Shown: positions 22,449 to 34,545 of the stretch, in pieces
Layout of the letters: each line of letters begins with the position of its first letter
Position numbering within the stretch: the stretch's first letter is position 1
NCBI GenBank assembly: GCA_933228895.1
Contig: OW121854.1
Coordinates: 134,397,926-134,461,925, forward strand
Origin: Platycnemis pennipes
Lineage: Eukaryota > Arthropoda > Insecta > Odonata > Platycnemididae
Reading direction: 5' to 3'
Length of the DNA stretch: 64,000 nucleotides
Notes under the pieces: model-generated
Database searches by the model: none
Told to the model about the DNA's origin: nothing
Seen by the model: the letters and a program-made list of their open reading frames with translations, nothing else
Position numbers and translations under genes: made by a program

Positions 22449-23540
22449 CTGGAGCGATCCATTTCGTTACACATTTGTCTTCCTTTCACGGTTGAACACC
22501 ATCGTTTCGACAGATTTCAGGCTTCGCATTTCCAAAGATAAAGTAGTTTCAGTAAATTTATTATTATTATTATTAGATGCTGTTATGGAGCCCACATTCC
22601 TCAGCTATTTATAAGAATAGAGAACAAACTTCGTCAACCGCATGATAATGATGGATAATCGCAATGTGGCACACAATCCTCTCCGCATATAGATAATCTT
22701 TGCGGAGCATATTCATTATGCAAATTAATCGTTCGGATTGAGTAAAGAAGGATATAGAAAGTGATCTCCACATTTCAAACCGAAAATAATTATACAAACA
22801 ATCAGTGGCGTACTGACGGGGGGTTAAACATTCCCGTAATATATATATTTATTACTAACCCTTTCAATATATTTTGCGCTATCGTTTAGAATTTTGCTTA
22901 TTGTACTGAAAAATATAGGTAGTTGATTTCTCTATACGAAAAGAGAATGTAAATTGTTGTTTTAGTGAATAATAATCTATATATTTTATGGTGAGGCACA
23001 TAAATAAATGAAACCCTCTAGAAGGAATTATCCTGCGTGCGCCACTTCAAACAATATTGAGTCGTCATCATTAAAGGAGATGCGTTGCATTTGAGGAACG
23101 ACGTACATATAAGAATAGAAAATGGGCCTTTTCAACCACACTTCTAATATCTTATAATATAATGAAATTTTATAGTGAAACCGGAATCAGTTCACTCCAA
23201 CTGATGTTCTTTGCTACGAGTCATTAATTAATTGCAAACGCATGAATATGTATGATGCTTCTCGAATACAGCACTAGACTTGAACCCCTCGTATTAACAA
23301 CAGGCCTTATGTATATTTGTCATCCCAATGCCAGCCTGTCCTCAAGTAATGACTACAGTAAACCCCGAACGTCAAATTTGAAGATTAGAGGGAGTACCAT
23401 ATATCCCACATCGTTTAACGTAGGAAATAATCTTCATAGAGAAAGGTTGGAAAGATTCAAGAATATATTACTCACAAATTAAAATATTTAGAGACACACA
23501 AAAGAAAACATTCAACCACAGACATGACAATACATGACAC
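22449..23540. other. No recognised gene
   Basis: AT-rich. ATT repeat at 22560-22576. I see nothing else. Confidence 0.45.
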
Positions 23541-24057
23541 AATGGGGCGTTTACTCGGAACCAAAATCGCAATTTTGTACACGAAATCGTTAGATGGAAA
23601 CGAAAAAAGAATTTTAGTGAAAACATTAATCTTCTAACCTAAACCTATCACTCATAGATCAAAAATTAAAATAAGCGAAAGGTGACACCCACCGAAAAAT
23701 CTGCTTTGATACCATTGACGTCATTATCCTCCCGCCCTTGACTGCTTTCAGGGGAGAGGAAGGGAGTGGAGGGGGATTCTCGGCAGGTCTGCTCGCACAG
23801 ATGCTGTCGCAATCATTCCCATTGGCCGAGTCAGCTGTGGCAAAGTAGCTTCGCGGGCTCAGCTGTGATTGGACGAAGTCGATATACGTCAGAGGTTGCA
23901 CCACGCCCACTTTTCCGAAAGGGTTAAAAACATCAGTTTTTCGCCGCTTATAACTCGGGAAATAATTGTCGGATCAAAAAACGGAAAAATATGGATCTTT
24001 TTATTTTACAAACTCGATCTAATTCAGCAATAAAAAATTATGGTAAACGACCCCATT
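23541..24057. mobile_element. MITE, copy 2 (AATGGGG...CCCCATT ends)
   Basis: Ends AATGGGGCGTTTACTCGG and ATGGTAAACGACCCCATT form an inverted pair. Colinear with 15505-16040, apart from small indels (for example near 23840, where the first copy has an extra ~15 bp). Confidence 0.82.
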
Positions 24058-26130
24058 CGAGCTTAAATAATTAATAATAAATCATCAAAACAAAAGTAAA
24101 AAGATATCTTTCGACTCCCTTCCTACCTCCTCGAGCAACTCCGTGGCGAACATCCGATCTGAAACGTCAAAACATTGAGTTAAAAACATTCGCCTCGCGG
24201 TGGTTTCTCCAGAAAACTTCTCAAATCAATTAAATAAACTGTTTGTTTTTAATACTCACCAACATCCCTGGCCCTCTTCGCCACTTCTTCCGTAACCTCC
24301 AAATAATAGTGTTGGTTGTCCGCATAGTCAACCAACGTTATCAGCTTCATTTTCGTTGGCGTTCATCGATCTTCAAAATCGCGCCAGAGAACGGTTCGCT
24401 CTACGGCTCACCCACGTTTCTCGCTGTAGCGTTTGGAGCGAGAGAGAGGCGAATATACAGTGACGTCGTGCGTGACGTTTTGAAAGCGCTTCGGAGCGCC
24501 TGGAGCTTCAAGTGGATCACTCTAGAACCCGCTCCGGAGCGCTGGGAGCGCGTACTGGACACCCCAAGTTGGACGCGAGCAGCGAGGCGGAAAATTATCA
24601 CTATCGCCGAATTATTATTATTTTCTTGAGTTATATCATGCGGTAAACCATGAATTATGCCTTCCGTTACATATATTCGCCGTAATAAAGCCTTTAATTT
24701 TACTAAAGCTCTAGTAAATAACTAATTAAGCTTTTCTGAACAGCGCACTATTAAACATTTAGGTTGCTGTATTTGAGTAATACCGTATGACGTGAATCAC
24801 ATTCATTTTGATTTTATGTATTAATTACGGAATGGCTCTTGCTTTTGTTACTACCGATAAACGAAGTTAATATCCTTCATGTCTGTATTTTACAGGAAGT
24901 GGCCGGTGTTTTATTAGAGAAGCCCTTCTTTTTAGTACAAATTTATTAGAGTTGTGATCCCTAAATAAATAACTCACATTTCCCCGCAGGTTTAAGCTTC
25001 CCTTTTCCATAAGTAGTAGTAAGCTTCTACATTTAGAATCATTTTAGCATTAAAGGAAAGGGAATCAACTTAAAAAGAGGAATAAGGAGAGCGCGTTTGA
25101 ATACTATCAGCGATCGGTAACGGTAGTGAGTTGTCACAGTTGATGTCCTGTTGGTGCTTAACTGGAGTGGATGCAACTTCATTTGGAGGAAAGTCCAAAT
25201 ACTCTTCAACTATCGCAGTTGATGTGCTGGCATTGAGAGCAGTGCTAAGTAGTCCTATCACCTTCCTCTTCTTAAGAACAGGCCTCTCAGTCTTAAGACA
25301 TATTTGAAGGTCTAGACTAGCACTCAAAAACATGAGGCACAATACGTTTTTTGATTCCGAGCAATCCAACCATTATTTTCCATCTCATATAATTGTCAGC
25401 ATCCTCTTCCAACTGAAAATGGAATAACACATATTTAACAAACGAAATGTAACTACTTTTCCCCAAGTCTTAGCCCTTGTCACTAGCCTTAATATAAATT
25501 ATATCAATCGGCAAATATCGCTCATCTGTAAAAAATAAATACAGATATTATCGTTATTTTTAGAAAAAAAGGTACTACTTTAAATATGAGAATAATGTAG
25601 TAATAAAACATTATGATCCGTTTAAATATGACAAAAGTAACCATTTCAATACGAAATTAATTTAATGATATCATAAGGGTAGTAATACGATATTTGAACC
25701 ACTTAAAAAGGAAAAGATATAATGCAATCCGTTCAAAAATGACAAGTAAAAGACATACGACCTAATTATCGTAATACACTATAATAAACCGTTAAAATAC
25801 GGCATAGGAAACCAAAATGAAACCATCCGTCCAAAAGATACTGATCAGCTAATCAGCCGCAATATTATTTTCATGAACAATTAATTAGCCTTAAATATTT
25901 CACAATTTCCATTAGAACAACAAAGGTATAGCACAAAAAGTTTATAATTACAGTTTAATCAAAGTATCGCCAAACAACGAATCGTGTTACACAAATTATG
26001 CCTATAAAACTACTAACAACTTATTTCTTAAGTAAATTTGCTACACTTACGTTAAAGTGATCAGCACAACAGCGCAGATGAGATGATCCAGAAATGACGT
26101 GGTTTTCAGGTCTCTTTGAGCGGAAATTAA
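24058..26130. other. No recognised gene; GC-rich patch at 24390-24590
   Basis: The GC-rich patch contains several GGAGCG/CGCTCC words (GCTCCGGAGCGCTGGGAGCG) that could form hairpins, perhaps an eroded DNA-transposon end. A 99-codon frame on - at 25369-25070 begins at a non-ATG codon and shows no motif. Its upstream edge near 25416 has a splice-acceptor-like TTCCATTTTCAG. Confidence 0.35.
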
Positions 26131-26137
26131 CCAGTTT

Positions 26138-26280
26138 CTTCTTCATACAGGATTATCTGGAGCGTTTACGCAAATCTTTTCGAGAGTTTTCACTCTCCTA
26201 ACACAGCGGAACAAACCCTCATCGTCTCTCATCTTTCTGGCTGTAATTTCATTGCTAGAGGAACTGCCTTCTTCCATTGC
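26138..26280 (-). other. Possible short coding exon, unrecognised
   Basis: On -, an ATG near 26279 opens a 43-codon frame beginning MEEGSSSSNEITARK and ending with a stop near 26149, just after NAPDNPV. Serine/acidic start, then a basic helix-like segment. It lies downstream of the piggyBac remnant on the same strand and is not part of any piggyBac domain I know. It could be an exon of an unidentified gene or chance. Confidence 0.25.
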
Positions 26281-26536
26281 AATGTATTTCACACAGCAAT
26301 GAAAATCGTCCTAATAACGTTAGCAGGATTAACATCAAAACAGTCGCACGCCAAGGCTACAAAGTCACACTATCTCCAAATCAACAAATGGTCGAGAATG
26401 GGAGATGACGTCAGAGCCCACTAAACATGGCCGACCAGTGTGGTGTCTGAAGTACCTATCGATAGATTTTTTTGACGTCGCTTCCCAAAAGTATGTAAAT
26501 ACTCTATTGCTTCCCATTTACACTTGCACTTTCACC

Positions 26537-27600
26537 CTATTTAGGCCGTACGCGTTCCGCATACTTATTTATTACACAGCTCACAACGTTCAATGGTTGT
26601 GTTTTATTGCATTTGATCTTCATTCGACAGTTCCTAGTCAGTTCTGGCTCTCGCACTCCATCACACTCGTCAGAAGGTTGACAAGCATTTCTTGATGCAG
26701 TGTAAGGACTTCCAAGCTCCCCTGCCAACTCTACACAAAACCATTCCGGGATATCTTCTGTAGAGTTATTTACTTGTACAATATCCAGGCTTATATTCCG
26801 GGCAAGTCAAGAGTGTTCTGGAAAGAATGGACTGGCCATCGTCTCTTTCCTGTTCTACCCAAATATTTCTGCCCAATCTGATGAATGATATTCGCTCCAT
26901 AACAGGTCTCATGGTCACACTTTACAGTTTCTGGCGTTTTCTTAGAGTTTTCACCAATGTCAACATCAGCGTGAAGAGAGCTTAGAACAACATCACACTT
27001 TCTCGGTTGGCCTTGATAAACGTCGTAAGTGTTGCGTCACCGTTTTTGTACAATTTAGTTGAGTACATTTCTTCCCGAAAAGCTGTTATTTCAGGAAATA
27101 TTTCTCTCCTTACCTTACTTATGGTTGCCGGTAGACTTGTACCTTTTTTCTGCTCTTTGATGAGCACAAGTGATGTAAAACAGTTGTCAGTAGTTGGCCC
27201 TTGCTCAAGTGAGGCTGCATAGGTATCATTACAACATGATCTGCAACGCGATCACCAGCTTGACGAGAGTCGTCCTTGCCAAGGTTGGGAAATCCTTCCA
27301 TGAATTATATTTACTGGCCTCATTGCAAGCGAGTATTTTTCCCCATGTTAATCAGGCTTGGATGTATTGCGTAAAGGAGCACCTAGCTTGGCTTGGAAAC
27401 AGCAGTTAGTCAGTAGTAATGAACGGTCCAGGCTTATAGCATACAACACAGTTATCATTAATTTTCTTCCACGCATCTGAAAACATCGCAAATTCGTCTG
27501 TCTGCAGCCGTGCAGAGCGACTTGACTTTTCGTCATAGCGAAGATGGCGTAAAATGTCACAAAAGCTCGACATCTTGATCAGAGCGTTTCTCGGACACGT
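26537..27600 (-). pseudogene. piggyBac-like transposase remnant
   Basis: On -, pieces in several frames follow the piggyBac order. An N-terminal part (27560-27350) reads SDAWKKINDN-like residues, then LFPSQARCSFTQYI, the typical RCxFxQYxPxKP region. A middle part at 27167-26982 reads FTSLVLIKEQKK, then ATISKVRREIFPE. Further on, TGKRRWPV near 26850 matches the TxRRWP motif, and a cysteine-rich end at 26640-26590 (CRMKIKCNKT) resembles the C-terminal zinc-binding tail. Stops and shifts separate all of these. I did not find TTAA-flanked ends. Confidence 0.65.
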
Positions 27601-28536
27601 CTTCAGAACTGTTATTTGGTAGATACTGCCGTAATTTGCTCCGGCCTTAGACCTCTACGCAGCGCCATAACCAAGACGCAAACTATTTCAATGCAACCGC
27701 GTCGACGCAAGGCGACCAACCGGTCGATATACCCTAGCGAGCCAGCTACAGAACGCAGCGCCATTTGTCATCTGTATTGAGTTGATAATAGGAATAGTTC
27801 TTGCCAAAGAACTATCCCTTTTTTAGGATATCTACAATTGTTAATTTTTAAAATTGTATCGATGTTTTGTTTGATATTAATTTTATTCGGTGGTCCCACG
27901 AGGGTTTTGCGGGTTTCCTCTCGTGCGCGGGGGAATGCCGGACCAATATCGCTCCCTAAGAAAAGATAGAAGCAGGCCAAGACTCATAGAACACAATTCC
28001 AGCATATTAGGATCCCACACCCCGAAGAGGAGATGTCCTAGAACGGGGATAGGCCAGGTTTTGTTGTTTGTTACATTGTCTGTCATTGTCGATTATAGAC
28101 TTCATGTATTGCTATTTCTGGTCAATCAACTCTTGTGAACTGAACTGAATATCTGTATTGTCGCGTCAGGATATTGCTTTCGGCTAAAGTGCTTCTTTAC
28201 GGCAGATAAATACATTTTTGTGCCGCCGTAGACAACTAGGTTTGAAGGCGAATCTTTTGCAAACAAAATGAGTGGAAAAATACTTATCTCCCGCCCTACT
28301 AAATTTTCTAAAGATAAATAAACAATATTGTTATCTAAAACAAGTAGAACTAAACAAATGCGAACATAATGTACTGTTCGAGAATACCCGTTTGACTGGT
28401 AGTTTTCAAATTGCTTCCAAATAATCACCTAAAACGAAAGAAGAAAAGCTAACATATACTGCGTGTCGACATGACACCCTCCGGCATTTACGGTAAATTT
28501 TACTTTCAAGATGGAAAAAAGGTGGGGGGCTAACTC
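27601..28536. other. No recognised gene
   Basis: A perfect 9-bp inverted repeat with a 4-base loop (ATAGTTCTT GCCA AAGAACTAT) lies at about 27793-27814. Upstream piggyBac sequence may extend to ~27770, but I cannot read it. Otherwise nothing. Confidence 0.4.
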
Positions 28537-28601
28537 TCAAGTCTAGAATGTTGTTTCCCCTGGTCGGTTCTGTTACTAGCTGTTGTAAAGAATGTGACGT
28601 G
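28537..28601 (-). mobile_element. LINE-B endonuclease fragment, inverted
   Basis: AAGTCTAGAATGTTGTTTCC through GAATGTGACGT matches the antisense EN segment (compare 8188-8251). It joins directly to a LINE-B 3' piece in the opposite orientation. Confidence 0.8.
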
Positions 28602-28830
28602 ACAAATAAGGTTGGAGAGATAGATTGTCGTACTGATAGATTCAAAATGTCATTATTCCCCCGTAATATAACTGAACACAATAGGCAGCATAGCATAGGG
28701 ATAGATAGGGGATACATTTTAGGGTAATCTGTAGTTCATGATGCATGATTTAATCCCTTAAATACTATAGATACAAAAAATCTAGTTGAATGAGACCCTA
28801 TAGTAGCTGCTTTACATATTCAATTGTGCA
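28602..28830 (+). mobile_element. LINE-B 3' UTR/C-terminal fragment without tail
   Basis: On +, ACAAATAAGGTTGGAGAGAT corresponds to the NKIREIDCRTDRF region, then MSLFPRNITEHNRQHS-like residues and a 3' UTR ending before the hairpin (GCATGCGCATGTTGATCTTC). The conserved hairpin is missing, so the 3' end is deleted or eroded. Confidence 0.75.
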
Positions 28831-29148
28831 TGCGCATGTTGATCTTCACATTTGTGTTCACTGAACGAAATGTTTGCGAAAATGGAATTAGGACAGGTTC
28901 TATTTTCCGTACAGTCATTCAGACATTCGCACAAGTGTTCGCACAATTTGCCGCTTTGCACGGTACAATTTCCTTATTCGAGCGTTTGTAAAAGGAATTG
29001 TATCGTGCTAAGCGGTCTATGGAGAGAAAAATGGATCTCGATACTATTGTGAATGCCTCGCTGTCGGTGACTCAGCTGCTTGAGGGTCGGACATTCACGA
29101 GTTTCGTTCAAAACAAGTGGAGGTGCGAGAGCAAGAGTGGGGGTGGAC

Positions 29149-31564
29149 CGATGATTGACACGGTTGATGGAATCAGTGACCACAGAGTTATAACTGCAAA
29201 ACTCTCGCTATCTTCAGATGAAAATTTTATACAAAAAAGAATGATTTACGTTTTTAAAAGAGCAGACTTTGCTAACTTTAAAATTTATTTAAGAGATTCC
29301 TTATCGGATTTAAAAAGTCTTCCATAATAATATGTACTAACGATTCATGGAAGTCATTCATTAATATCATGCGCTCTGGTATCCCTAGTAAATTCAAAAA
29401 AGAAAGCACTGAACCTAGGTGGTACAATGCCGAAGTGAGAAAATCCCTGAGACGGCAGCGAATATGTCATGTTAAAACGAAAACAAATAGTAAATATATG
29501 CCCACTGATTAGCGTAATGTAATAATTAAAAATTATAAAATTTCAAAATCCACTGCAAAGACAACCATTAGTAATGCATTTGCAGAATTCAAAAGAAAGA
29601 CACTTGTGGAACAATTTAAAGAAAATCCAAAAGTCAAAAACGAAAGGGAAGTGCAAGGCCATAAGTCTGCCGTCCATTCACTTAAAAATGATAGAAGTTA
29701 AATGGCCACAAGCAATCTTGACAAAATTAACTTGCTATATTCCTTCTTCCAAACCGTTTTTAACCCACCTTCCGGCGATCCAACTGACGAGTTACCTGAC
29801 CTCTTTCAGCGGCTGATGCAAACCAATTGATATTTCCTGTAATGGTATTGAAAAGTAAATTAAAGATATAAGCCCCAACAAATCTCCTGGCCTTGATCAA
29901 ATTCCCTCCCGCGTATATAGAGAGTTAGCTTCCGAAATTTCTCCCTACCTTGAAATAGTATTTAATAAATCCCTCACCGAACACGTAGAACCAATGGACT
30001 GGAAAGTAGCCGATTAAACACCCATTTTTAAAAGTGGTGATAGGGAGCAGCCATCTAACTACAGACCTATATCCCTCACATCCATTTCATGCAAGGTCCT
30101 AGAACATATAATTGTCAGTTCAGACATGGGACATCTAGATAGCCAGAATTTGTTGTCCAGTTTTCAGCATGGCTTTCGGAAGAGCAGATCATGTGAAACT
30201 CAACTTGCTCTCTTCTCCCACGATAGGGGGATAGTTTCTAGGAAATAGGGATAGTTTCTGGAAAATAATATTTCAGTGGATGCTGTTTTTCTCGATTTCA
30301 AGAACGCTTTTGACAAGGCGTCTCATAGCAAACTAATTTTGAAATTAAAATCTTATGGGATAGACAGTATCATTATATCATGGATAAGTGGTTTTCTACA
30401 TGATCGGGTTCAAAGGAATGTTGTGGACGGTGTTACCTCACCGGAAATTGAAGTCACTTCGGGGACCCCACAGGGTAGTGTGATAGGTCCACTCCTGTTC
30501 CTTCTGTACATTAATGATATCAATAAGGTGGTCAAAAGTAAGCTTCGTCTATTTGCCGATGACGCAGTTTTATACAGGGAAATTCTTAGCCCAAACAATA
30601 AAAAAAATTAAATGATGACCTACAAGCAATTGAAAATTGGTGTAATACATGGCAGTTAGAAATAAACTTTAAGAGGTGTCTTGCAATGAATTTTTAGAAA
30701 AAGAATAGTTGTCCTCCTAGCACATACAAAATAAGTGATAATGAATTAACAAACGTGGAATACTTTAAATATCGAGGAATAAGAATCTTTCCTTGGGTAA
30801 ACACATACGTGAAATAATGGGTCAAGCGGATCGTAAACTGGGATTCATCAAAAGAGTATTGGGTAAATGTGACGAATATGTAGGTACGAGAAATCAGATA
30901 CTTTTCCCTTGTTAGACCTCATTTGGAATATGCTGCCAGTGTATGGGATCCCAACGAAATCGGTCCATATAATGAACTTGAACGTGTGCAGCGAAGATCG
31001 ACAAGATTTGTAAAGGTTTAGATACGATAATTATATTTGCGTAACCAGTGTATTAATTAAATCAAAGTGGGAATCATTGTCAGATCGCAGGTTGAAATTT
31101 ACACTTAATCTCTTAAATAAATTCCAAGATAATATTTTCAGTGATGTTAAAAATATTTTACGAACCCCAACTTACTATGGCAGACAGAACCATAATCATA
31201 AAATTAGAGAAATTGATTTCCGAACTGACCGATTCAAAAAGTCCTTTTTCCCTCGTACAATTAGAGATACGAATAACGGTAAATATGTCAAAGAAATGAG
31301 TAGCAATGGAGAGCATTGGTAGCTGCATGTTGGTATGAGTACTGAAGCCTACTAACCCTAACTACTAAACGCTACTAACCCTACTAACAGAATATTTTGG
31401 CATGTTTGCTTTGCAATTTCTATCTTTTTTAAATGGTTAGGTTCCGACTAGTATATAAATACTATTCCTTTTTTATGTATGATATGTAGTGCATGTTTGG
31501 TGAGAAATCACCCCCTGCCACATACCTTTTTGGTGGCTTGCAGGGTATTATGTAGATGTAGATG
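29149..31564 (+). mobile_element. LINE-A copy: end of EN through RT to 3' tail
   Basis: Starts within the EN domain (ATTGACACGGTTGATGGAAT, equal to 727 in the first copy), then follows the first copy colinearly to the hairpin and tail at 31507-31564. Motifs are in order but in several frames. It keeps SDHRVITAKLSL, including the histidine lost in the first copy. A 5'-truncated insertion; the junction near 29149 abuts an unrelated open stretch. Confidence 0.88.
30276..30611 (+). pseudogene. LINE-A RT palm domain, open in this copy
   Basis: A 111-codon open frame covers VFLDFKNAFDKASHSKL, GTPQGSVIGPLLFLLYIND and LRLFADDAVLYREI. This is the best-preserved palm of the LINE-A copies. Frames before (29574-29816, NKSPGLDQIP region) and after (31077-31322, RRLKFTLNLLNKF) are broken. 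Confidence 0.88.
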
Positions 31565-31569
31565 AATCC

Positions 31570-31964
31570 TCAACTCAACTGAACAGACACTGCGACATAA
31601 CGCAGCCTTGCTTTACACCCTGTTTTACTTCAAGTCAGTCCCTTGATATCCAATTAACTCTCACGCTTGCCTTGCTATTAAAATACATTGCCTTCTTATA
31701 TTCAATAACAAATCTCATCATACACCACAAAATCAATCACACCCTTATCGAAGTAAACATGTGAATTCTCTTTTGCTTTGTATTCCCAACAACCTATCTT
31801 TTCTCCTAGCGCACAGCCATCAACTTTTCTCCAATAACATTGACACAAGGGTCACCAAATGGCACAGCCACTCTCTCAGATGCCTCACACCAACCTAGCC
31901 ATTCATGTCACCCAGTACAATTATTCTCTCAACAGGGTTTTATCCACCATCACTATATTTACTT
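31570..31964 (-). mobile_element. RTE-type LINE remnant (EN and RT scraps)
   Basis: On -, RIIVLGDMNGWVG and PFGDPCVNVIGEKLM, then NTKQKRIHMFTSI, resemble the GDFNARVG, VNENG and NTxFxHKRIHKxTW motifs of RTE-like endonucleases. A short gap later VKQGVKQGCVMSQCLF resembles the RT GVRQGCVLSPxLF motif. Most of the body between them is deleted. Confidence 0.55.
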
Positions 31965-33214
31965 CCCGGTTACATACTTGCATGCATGCACTTGTTACAT
32001 ACACGCAATGTAACCGCTCGGGTTGACACTCGAACGCATTCACCGGATTAGAACAGGGGATAGTTTATTTCCTCGAATCTATGCGTTTGCGCAACTTAGG
32101 GTAGTCACAAGATAATAATAATGATAATGAATAAGAATAATTCTCCGAAGACCAACACGTAATTACAATTTGCTATAGGATTCTTCAATACAAGTAGGTA
32201 TTATAGGTGCATTAAGGATTTCGTTAATCATTTCTAAGACAGATAATACGCTTAATTTGCTACCAGAAAGGAGCTCACTTGCTGAATAGACCACGGAATG
32301 TAATTTTAGTGGTGCACGTGTTCACGCATCTACACGAGTATTCGTCGTGTCAAACGGCCTTTTACATCCCCTACGCCTGTCTGCCAAATTATTAAAATTG
32401 TACAATGAAATAAATTGTACTAACACTTCCTAGTGCCTATACACTTATCACATTGCCTGAGCACATTCATACCATTCTCTGGTTGATGTTTCCCCTCTCC
32501 ACTTAAAATGCCGCCCAACATTTAACACATTCCCATCGTAGCATTAGCTATTGACATTTTCATCCACTCTCAACCTTATTTATCTATGGTTGGCACTCGA
32601 TGGATGCACACGGCATCGAGGACATCGCTACGTACCTGTTCACAATCAAGACGACCAAAAATTAAATGCGTTTCTCTTATTCTTCTTGCCACAACCACTG
32701 GCACACGACAACAGAGAAGGACGCGAGCAAGGTTACTCATTTGTTTTATTCCATTGCGAGGCGAATATAATTCACTGGGAATCCAATTCCGATTTAACGG
32801 TTGTTTTACGAATGATTTCAGCTGTCGTTCACTGCTCTCTCACCACGAACCTTACGAGATAGGTACGAGAACTCTTATACTGTTTTATTTTAACACTTTG
32901 ATATGACAAAAATTATGTACCTATGCAAATTTATATAAGAGTTTAAAAATGATTTCAAAATAATTTTAAATCTTTTTCAAAATAATTTTGAAATTGTTTA
33001 AAAACAATATTTTTCAATGAAATTAAAAAAATAACTTTTCATGCAAAAAATACCTCAGTACTTCCGACATATGCGTATATATGTTATCAACAAAGTGAAA
33101 CGACATGATACTGAACTTTTAAAGAGCAATAGGTCTAAAAGACTCGAAACTTTCGACTAATAGGTTTTTGGGCAAAAAGAACACGATGGAAGAACTTTTG
33201 AGGTCTAAAATTGC
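31965..33214. other. No recognised gene
   Basis: AT-rich. Overlapping open frames at 32551-32906 show no motif. Near 32940-33010 there is a run of AAAATGATTTCAAAATAATTT-type direct repeats. Confidence 0.4.
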
Positions 33215-33462
33215 AACCGTGACCCCTGAAAGGTCACAGTCAAGGTCACAGGGGTTACAAAAAATGAATCACCGCTACAAAACCTGTCGAATCATAGGTT
33301 TAAAAAGGTGCCAAGGTCGATGGCAGTGTCTTCAAGCCCCTCTTTTCATCCCTTGACCTTCAAGGGTTACTCAGGGGTTAAAGGTCACAAGGGTGACAAA
33401 AGTTGATATTATGCTAAAAACGTATCGAATAGCAGGCTTCAAAAGGTGCCAATGTTGATGGT
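33215..33462. repeat. ~140-bp tandem repeat, left part
   Basis: About 1.7 units with shared words AAAGGTCACA, CGAATCATAGGTTTAAAAAG, GGTGCCAA and CATCCCTTGACCTTCAAGGG. Continues at 34283-34545 after the LINE insertion. Confidence 0.8.
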
Positions 33463-34282
33463 ACATCTACATCTACATAATACCCTGCAAGCCACCATAA
33501 AAATGTGTGGCAGGGGGTGAACTCTCACTAAACAAGTACTACATATCATGCATAAAAATGGATTAGTACTTGTATGGGTACTGTTCAAAACTACGCTATT
33601 TAAAAAAATAAAAATATCAAAGCATACATGCGAAAACATGCTGTTAGTTGGGTTAGCTTTAAGTCCTTATACCAACATGCAGCTACCAATGTTATCCATT
33701 GCTAGCCTCGTACTGGATACATTTACCGTTATTCATATCCCTAATAGTACGAGGAAAAAAGTACATTTTGAATGTCAGTTCGGCAATCAATTTCTCCAAT
33801 TTTGTGATTATGGTCCAGTCTACCATAGTAATTTGGGGTCCGCAAAATATTTTTAACATCATCACTTAAAATATGGTCTTGAAATTTGTTTAAGAGATTA
33901 AGTCTAAATTTTAACCGGCGATTAGACAATGATTCCCAATTTAATTCATTTAATAGACTGGTTACGCTAATAAGGTTATCATACCGTCCCTTTACAAATC
34001 TTGCCGATCTTCGCTGCACACGTTCAAGTTCATTATTTAAATTAATTTCGTAGGGATCCCATACACTGGCAGCTTATTACAAATGAGATCTTACAAGGGA
34101 AAAGTAGCTGATTTCTCGTACATGATCGTCACATTTACCCAGTACTCTTTTGACGAATCCCAGTTTACGATTCGCTTGACCCATAATTTCACGGATGTGT
34201 TTACCCCAGGAAAGATCATTTGTTTTATTCCAAGATATTTAATATATTCCTCGTTTGTTAATTCATTATTACTTATTTTTTA
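33463..34282 (-). mobile_element. LINE-A 3' fragment inserted in the tandem repeat
   Basis: Tail TACATCTACATCTACATAAT and hairpin at the left; antisense ORF2 C-terminus (VQRRSARFVKGRYDN, RRLKFRLNLLNKFQ, YYGRLDHNHKIGEID) on the frame 34019-33741; SWGKHIREI near 34190; 5' truncation at about 34282. It interrupts one repeat unit after GGTGCCAATGTTGATGG. Confidence 0.87.
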
Positions 34283-34545
34283 CATTACGTAATTGGTAAG
34301 GTCCCCAGATCCCTCTTTTCATCCCTTGACCTTCAAGGGTAACTCAGGGGTCAAAGATCACAGTGGTAACACAAGGTGAAATGAGATTACAAACGTGTCG
34401 AATCATATGTTTAAAAAGGTGCCAATGTCAATGAAAAGGTCATCACATCCCTGTTGACATCCCTTGACCTTAAAGGGTTACTCAGGGGTCAAAGGTCACA
34501 AGGATGACAAAAAGTGAAATGAGGCTATAACGTATCGATTCATAG
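34283..34545. repeat. ~140-bp tandem repeat, right part
   Basis: About 1.8 units with the same words as the left part (CATCCCTTGACCTTCAAGGG, AAAGATCACAG, CGTGTCGAATCATATG, GGTGCCAATGT). Confidence 0.8.
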
